A stretch of DNA of 64,000 nt from Parietichytrium sp. I65-24A (Eukaryota; Sar; Bigyra; Thraustochytrida; Thraustochytriidae): assembly GCA_012862575.1 (NCBI GenBank), contig BLSF01000034.1, forward strand, positions 131,712-195,711, given 5' to 3'. Both the position numbers and the translations under genes were made by a program. Below the pieces are notes generated by a model. It was not told the DNA's origin and made no database searches. It saw nothing but the letters and a program-made list of their open reading frames with translations. Positions 59,066 through 64,000 of this stretch are shown here, one piece after another. How positions within the stretch are numbered: the first letter of the stretch is position 1; the number at the start of each line of letters is the position of its first letter.

Positions 59066-62000
59066 CTAAAACCCGCCGCCTTGCTTTTTTAGCGCTTTGA
59101 AGGCTTCTTCGCCGAGCTTTTCCTTCAAAAGAGTTTCACGGCGATCACCTCGGATTTTGCGCTGTGCTCGGGAGTTTGCCTTCCTCACAGCACTCTCCAG
59201 CGCCATTGAATCCTTCTCATAGAGCTTGGCGAGATTTATCAATGGGGATCTGGGGCTTGGCAAGGACGTGTTGCCCTGTGCAGTAACTACGGCAAATTGT
59301 GGCCCTATTCCAAGCTTCAGAGACGGTTGAGACTGTACTTTGCTCAGCCGGGGATCTTGATATCTCTTATTAATCTCGTCCTGCTTCTCTTTCAAACTTT
59401 GCTCGACCTTCTTTTCGCACAGCTCGAATATGTCAAAGAACTTTTGGAAAGATATTGTTTTGGTTTTCCATGTCCCTGTCGCTTTGTCGCGGCGAAGCTC
59501 CGTATCTTCTAGCCACAACCCAAAGCGCCTGGACTCGATCGGCAGCCCAGTTGCAAGAAGCGAATCGAAAAGCCGAGCCTCCTGGTCCAACGCGCGGCTG
59601 TCTTTGTACGCTTCGTACCCTTTTCTGCATCGAGTTAATTTACCATGAATGCCTCCGGCTAGCTCAAGATCTTTTGATCTTCTTCTGTTCTTTGAAGAGA
59701 CTTCATTCCGATCCAACTGAATTGGCATCAGTCTCAGTGAGGGGACAGACCATTTCTTGGCGTCAAACACCTTACGTCTGAAGGTACTTTCGGTCTCCAC
59801 AGCATCTTCATCCCAGAATGCAACACTTTCCACCTCGCTCGTGGTGTCTTCGTCGCGCCGACAAACACCTCCCTTTTGCCTTACCTCCTCACGCTCGTTG
59901 CCTTGATCCGTGGTTTGATCGCACTCGTCAAGCAAGAGCTCCTCGCCACTGGCTTGCACATCGTCTTTGCTCACCTTTTGTGCGCGCGAGCTTGGCTTGT
60001 CGGGTGGCGACACGAGAGTGCTTTTTCTCCTAGGAGTGGTCTTCATGAATCTGACGGGGTCCCCAAAGTCAAACTGCTCTTCGGCAACCTCCTTTCTGCC
60101 GACTTGAACCAGCACTTGTTCCAGCTCATCGTCTTGGCGGTTGGTGTAATCCGTGAACAAGTCGTCCATTGCCCCGTTCCCGGGTTCTCTGCTTTCCTCA
60201 AAGGAAACTACCTCCCGTTCACTGTGTAAATCGTTACTCAACGCCAGCGTCTCAGCCTTTTGTTGAATTTCGTAGAACGCGGCAACATCAGAGTTCTTCA
60301 ACCCACCTTTCGAGCCGGCGATTGTGTTGAACTTTCGAGTGAGTGCAGAGACATGATCTATTGCATCTGACCCATAAGTGCTCTGCTGGAGTTCTGCCAC
60401 GATTTGGAACGAAGTCGGGATTAGAGAATACACTCCCACAAAGTACTGCCCGGCCACGTACCCGACTTCCCCGGGCCAAAGGACGATGCGACTACTCCCG
60501 ATGGCGCTCGTTCGCCATCGAAAATCTTTTATGGTTGGCACGGCTTCATTGGACATGAAAAGATCAGGATCGCCGTCTGGGGAGTCAATGGTTACAGTCA
60601 AAAATGCGTCCGCACTCTCAAGTGTAAATTGAAAGTAGGCATACTCAGATTTGCTTACGAAGCCTCCGACTGGCTTGCCAAGCGTCAGCTCTTCGAGCTT
60701 TATATCACCAGCGGAAGCTGAGGCAAATCTCTCTTTCCTCTGTGCACGCATGGCATTGCTTACCTGCATCACTGCTCGGAGTTTTCCCCAGTATTTCGAG
60801 GTGGATGGTAACCCTGGAATTCCACTCATCCTCATTTCAGCCACCTCTTGGTCTATGTCGACACCTTCCTCCTTGAGAACCTGCTTGATCAGTTGTAGCT
60901 TTTTTTCTTGACAGTCCATCTCACTCTCCTTTTGCTCGTCTTCGGGCTCGCGCAAAATTTCCTCCATCCTAGCGAAATATGCGGACCAAGACCGTTTCCC
61001 CAAACCTACAATTTCGGGAGTACTTTTGGCAATCTTGGAGTCCATGCTTTCCGAAGCTTCGTAGAGAAAGTCCATGTTCCCCATGTCAACATAGCCAGAG
61101 CGCTTGATCTCATCCAATGAAAAGTCAACATCTTCGTCGTCTGCGTCTTCATGCTCCTCCGCGTTCCAGTGCGGAATCGAATGAGTCTGTTTCATCAGTG
61201 ACAGAGGTGTGAACTCAATCGGTTCGCCGAAACAATTCGACCTCGTCATCATTTTAGGTTGACCGTCTTGCTCGTCAACAAGCATGTTTCTCTTGTGCTT
61301 CGATGGGTCGTAGTTATACTTTCTTAAAAGCTCTTTCATCTCTTTGCTGACTGCTTCAAGCTCTTCGTTTTGAGGCGGCTCGTAGGTAGAGTCGTTTTCA
61401 AGATGTGCACCTTCTATCTCAGGAATTATCTGTGCATCATCATCGCCCCTCGCATCCCCATCGTTAGCATCTTGTATGGGTCTTTCCTCGACAAGAGAAC
61501 TGTTTACTTCACTCTCTGGAAAGTCGGTCTCGCCTTGCAAGGCATCCGTGCTACCGTTCAACTCTTTGAGTCCTTCCGTACCTGATTGAGCGAGGTTGCT
61601 AGAGAGTTCTGAGTCGATTTCTGAGGTTGGAGACGTCTCTGGTTTTATAACAGCGGCCAGGGATTCGCAGTCGCCGCTGATTATATCTGTTGAGCGAGGC
61701 TGCACGCGAACGTCAACTGGCGAGACCTGCGCTTCGCTAGAAAGAATATCCGATGATTTCGGAGGCCGATTCATCTGCGGTGGGGAAAGCGAAGGAAAGG
61801 TAGTTGTAGGAGGCCTTCCAGTTGTATTTTCTTCTATTCGGCCGGCCTGAGACTCCGCGTAATCTAGCAGCCCATTGTCATTTACTTGAGCATTCTCACT
61901 TTCGAAAATCTCAAATTGCTCTTCCGTTTCAGGGGAGCTAGATATCTGCAAAGGACTTTCACCTGTGAAAGAGGATAAAACCAGTGGTGCCGGCTCGTGC

Positions 62001-64000
62001 TCGCGCAATAAGGATGTTGAATCCACATGACTTCCGTCAGAGATACCCTCGAGCCCGTCAGAGCTGCTAAACATGAACGCGTCCGTGCTGATGTCTCCGC
62101 CGGAACCGACAAGTGAACTTCGACGTTTTTGCGCTCGTGGCATGTGTGAGGTTTTCCGCGCAATGCTTTGACTCCCTGCGGCCCTCATCGCCGTTTCGCC
62201 ACCGACGTCATTCAAAACCTGCCGCACAAAAAAACCACGTATTCCAGCTTGGATTTCTTTCGCAGCACTTGCTCTTATTTGCTTCTGGACTGGAGCAAGG
62301 ACGTCTTCCGCTTCTTTGAGTGCAGCCAAGATATTAGGCTGCTTTGACAACGCTTGCTTCCTCGATACTTCGGCATGCTCCTCTGGTGTCAGAGCGCTGA
62401 TTAAATTTCTTCGTGCTTGCCAGAGAAAATCTTCGGTCAGATCACTTGAACTGGTTGGACTTATTGGCAGAATGGACTTTGTGCTCTCTCGTCGCAAATT
62501 TTCGGAACCTGCTTTCAATGCAATTTTCTCTTCTGTGCTAGACACGGTTCGGCTCGTGCGCGTATCTTCATTGGTGATAGTTGCCTTTTCCGGATAAGTC
62601 TTGGTGTCAAATTCTGTGTTCCGCTCTTGATGGTTGCTATTGAGTGCGTCGGTTCTTTCAGTATTTGAATAACTTGAGGTCTCAGCAGTGTCTAGGAGAG
62701 GGGAAGGAAGCTCGCCATCCTGCTCCGCAAAGTCTTTTTCGCAGATCTCAAGGATGTCATCAGGAAATTCCATTTTTTCCAGCTCTGCTGAATTTGGAGT
62801 GCAAGGATCTTCGGCGTCTGTCTTCTTCCCGAGTGTTCGTGGCGACTCGGCGTCTTCGCCAAGTTTTCGGTTAAAAAGGGGCTCATGCATACCTTCACTC
62901 TTTTTCAATTCTGTGGGGGAATCTAGGGAGTCTGGCGAAACCGAAAAGTCTAGCTTTCGGTCTTCCCCTGCTCGCGTCCCTTCTTTGATCCTTACGGACG
63001 CTAGAGGCGTGGACGCTCTTGCGCTCGAAGGCTTTCTCGAGCTTAATGACCCTCGGGACGGGGCGCGAGCCGGCCGAGAGGTTGATTCGTCCGGCAATCG
63101 TTTCTGTCGCGACACTTCTCTCCGGAGCACGTGTTGATCTTGCTCTCGCCGTTGCGACCTTGTTGGGGCACCGCTGCTGACGACTTGCATCAGGTCGTCA
63201 GAATTGCTCTCGCTGACCTTTGGGTTTTCATCAGACCTTGATTGGGACCCGCCAAGAATATTTAAAAGCGCAAAAGTACCATCCCGCTCAGTCTGCGTCC
63301 GAGTGAGATTGAACTGACCATCGTTTCGATGTCCTCCTAGTTGGAGAGCGGAACGTTCTCTACCTTTATTCAGAACTGGCTTTCGGGCGGAATTCTCGTT
63401 GGAACCAAGAAGGACTTGCGAGTTGCCGCCGGCAGAATCCTGCTTTCCAACTCGAGTAACATTCACAAGAGCCTCCATGAAAATGACCGACACGAGAGAC
63501 ACATCCAGTTCCGTTCCAAGTATCTCATCGACCTCCATATCCTCGGGGTTGAGACCCCGATCTTCGCAATCTTTATATGCCAATTGTAGCACCTGTTTTT
63601 CGGCAACTTCAAGAATAGGCCACAGCTTGGGTTCATTTTTAGATGCAGCCCGAAACGCTCCTACAGCTTTTGTGGCATCGACCTTGCGCGCACTCATACC
63701 TTGGAGCGAAGTTGAAGAACTATTCACTCCGTGACTCAGTGAGACAGGCTTAGACACACCTTCCAGCGCTGCACTAAGGCTCGAGTAAACTTCTGAGGCG
63801 TCTAAACCCTCCCCACTTCCGTTATCGTCGTATGAGGCTTCAATAAGCCATTTCACGATTTTACACATAGCACTCTCCTTGGCGTGCACGTCCAAGGAGA
63901 CCAGTAAAGATAAAATTTTGCTTGCCACGACACGTACAAAGTTGATGCCAGACCCATAACTTCTCTGGTGCCAATCTATTATGATGTCCACAAACTTTGC
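59066..64000 (-). CDS. large IQ-motif and PPC-like-domain protein; 5' end outside the window
   Basis: At least 1644 residues are visible. The frame is still open at the right edge (it reads AKFVDIIIDWHQRS there), so the true start lies outside. The first part is helical. A long acidic, Ser-rich, probably disordered region follows. An IQ calmodulin-binding motif (KEIQAGIRGFFVR) lies near 62195-62275. Near 60380-60665 is a beta-sandwich segment (YAYFQFTLESADAFLTVTI, SPDGDPDLFMSN, YVAGQYFVGVYS) with the strand pattern of the PPC (pre-peptidase C-terminal) domain. The C terminus is basic and helical (KKVEQSLKEKQDEINKRYQDPRLSKV), ending FKALKKQGGGF. PPC-like domains are mostly extracellular in bacteria, yet this protein shows no visible membrane segment. 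Function unknown. Converges on the ABCA gene. Confidence 0.75.
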   Translation of the reverse strand, partial: AKFVDIIIDWHQRSYGSGINFVRVVASKILSLLVSLDVHAKESAMCKIVKWLIEASYDDNGSGEGLDASEVYSSLSAALEGVSKPVSLSHGVNSSSTSLQGMSARKVDATKAVGAFRAASKNEPKLWPILEVAEKQVLQLAYKDCEDRGLNPEDMEVDEILGTELDVSLVSVIFMEALVNVTRVGKQDSAGGNSQVLLGSNENSARKPVLNKGRERSALQLGGHRNDGQFNLTRTQTERDGTFALLNILGGSQSRSDENPKVSESNSDDLMQVVSSGAPTRSQRREQDQHVLRREVSRQKRLPDESTSRPARAPSRGSLSSRKPSSARASTPLASVRIKEGTRAGEDRKLDFSVSPDSLDSPTELKKSEGMHEPLFNRKLGEDAESPRTLGKKTDAEDPCTPNSAELEKMEFPDDILEICEKDFAEQDGELPSPLLDTAETSSYSNTERTDALNSNHQERNTEFDTKTYPEKATITNEDTRTSRTVSSTEEKIALKAGSENLRRESTKSILPISPTSSSDLTEDFLWQARRNLISALTPEEHAEVSRKQALSKQPNILAALKEAEDVLAPVQKQIRASAAKEIQAGIRGFFVRQVLNDVGGETAMRAAGSQSIARKTSHMPRAQKRRSSLVGSGGDISTDAFMFSSSDGLEGISDGSHVDSTSLLREHEPAPLVLSSFTGESPLQISSSPETEEQFEIFESENAQVNDNGLLDYAESQAGRIEENTTGRPPTTTFPSLSPPQMNRPPKSSDILSSEAQVSPVDVRVQPRSTDIISGDCESLAAVIKPETSPTSEIDSELSSNLAQSGTEGLKELNGSTDALQGETDFPESEVNSSLVEERPIQDANDGDARGDDDAQIIPEIEGAHLENDSTYEPPQNEELEAVSKEMKELLRKYNYDPSKHKRNMLVDEQDGQPKMMTRSNCFGEPIEFTPLSLMKQTHSIPHWNAEEHEDADDEDVDFSLDEIKRSGYVDMGNMDFLYEASESMDSKIAKSTPEIVGLGKRSWSAYFARMEEILREPEDEQKESEMDCQEKKLQLIKQVLKEEGVDIDQEVAEMRMSGIPGLPSTSKYWGKLRAVMQVSNAMRAQRKERFASASAGDIKLEELTLGKPVGGFVSKSEYAYFQFTLESADAFLTVTIDSPDGDPDLFMSNEAVPTIKDFRWRTSAIGSSRIVLWPGEVGYVAGQYFVGVYSLIPTSFQIVAELQQSTYGSDAIDHVSALTRKFNTIAGSKGGLKNSDVAAFYEIQQKAETLALSNDLHSEREVVSFEESREPGNGAMDDLFTDYTNRQDDELEQVLVQVGRKEVAEEQFDFGDPVRFMKTTPRRKSTLVSPPDKPSSRAQKVSKDDVQASGEELLLDECDQTTDQGNEREEVRQKGGVCRRDEDTTSEVESVAFWDEDAVETESTFRRKVFDAKKWSVPSLRLMPIQLDRNEVSSKNRRRSKDLELAGGIHGKLTRCRKGYEAYKDSRALDQEARLFDSLLATGLPIESRRFGLWLEDTELRRDKATGTWKTKTISFQKFFDIFELCEKKVEQSLKEKQDEINKRYQDPRLSKVQSQPSLKLGIGPQFAVVTAQGNTSLPSPRSPLINLAKLYEKDSMALESAVRKANSRAQRKIRGDRRETLLKEKLGEEAFKALKKQGGGF

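Overview
The window looks like nuclear DNA of an intron-poor single-celled eukaryote. The genes are long and mostly uninterrupted. Five short introns (70 to 114 bases) could be placed; four have GTAAGT donors, one has GTAGGT, and three show a CTRAC branch motif. TAA, TAG and TGA all end genes, so the code is standard. The set AP-4, spatacsin, ABCA, SLC44, carnitine acetyltransferase and the GID/CTLH ligase is broadly eukaryotic. No flagellar or plastid gene was recognised. A thraustochytrid-like stramenopile or a unicellular red alga would both fit; this is inference from gene style and is not settled.

Left third (1-24 kb): a spliced Tudor-like repeat gene running off the left edge (-), AP-4 epsilon (+), a type II membrane protein resembling copper monooxygenases (+), two convergent single-pass membrane proteins of unknown function (10.3 and 13.1 kb), a CDGSH iron-sulfur protein (+) facing glyoxalase II (-), TXNDC9 (+) facing a C2H2 zinc-finger protein (-), and carnitine acetyltransferase (+) with a mitochondrial-looking N terminus and a peroxisomal SKL C terminus.

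Middle (24-40 kb): a giant spatacsin-like gene (-), the RMND5 subunit of the GID/CTLH ubiquitin ligase (-), a dual-specificity phosphatase (+) whose 3' end overlaps a three-exon coiled-coil gene (-), and a membrane protein with about four hydrophobic segments (-).

Right third (40-64 kb): a choline-transporter-like protein (+), an 1184-residue coiled-coil protein (+), a full ABCA-type transporter (+), and a very large protein with an IQ motif and a PPC-like beta-sandwich that runs off the right edge (-).

Themes are membrane traffic (AP-4 epsilon; spatacsin, a partner of AP-5), membrane lipid transport (ABCA, SLC44) and organelle metabolism (CrAT, glyoxalase II, CDGSH). The genes are not an operon, and I see no single new multi-gene system. 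The best leads are the CrAT targeting and splicing arrangement, a clathrin-box-like motif in AP-4 epsilon, the copper-monooxygenase-like protein, the in-frame intron of the coiled-coil gene, and the PPC/IQ protein. Intergenic regions are rich in short tandem repeats. I recognised no transposon, virus-like element, CRISPR array, tRNA or rRNA.
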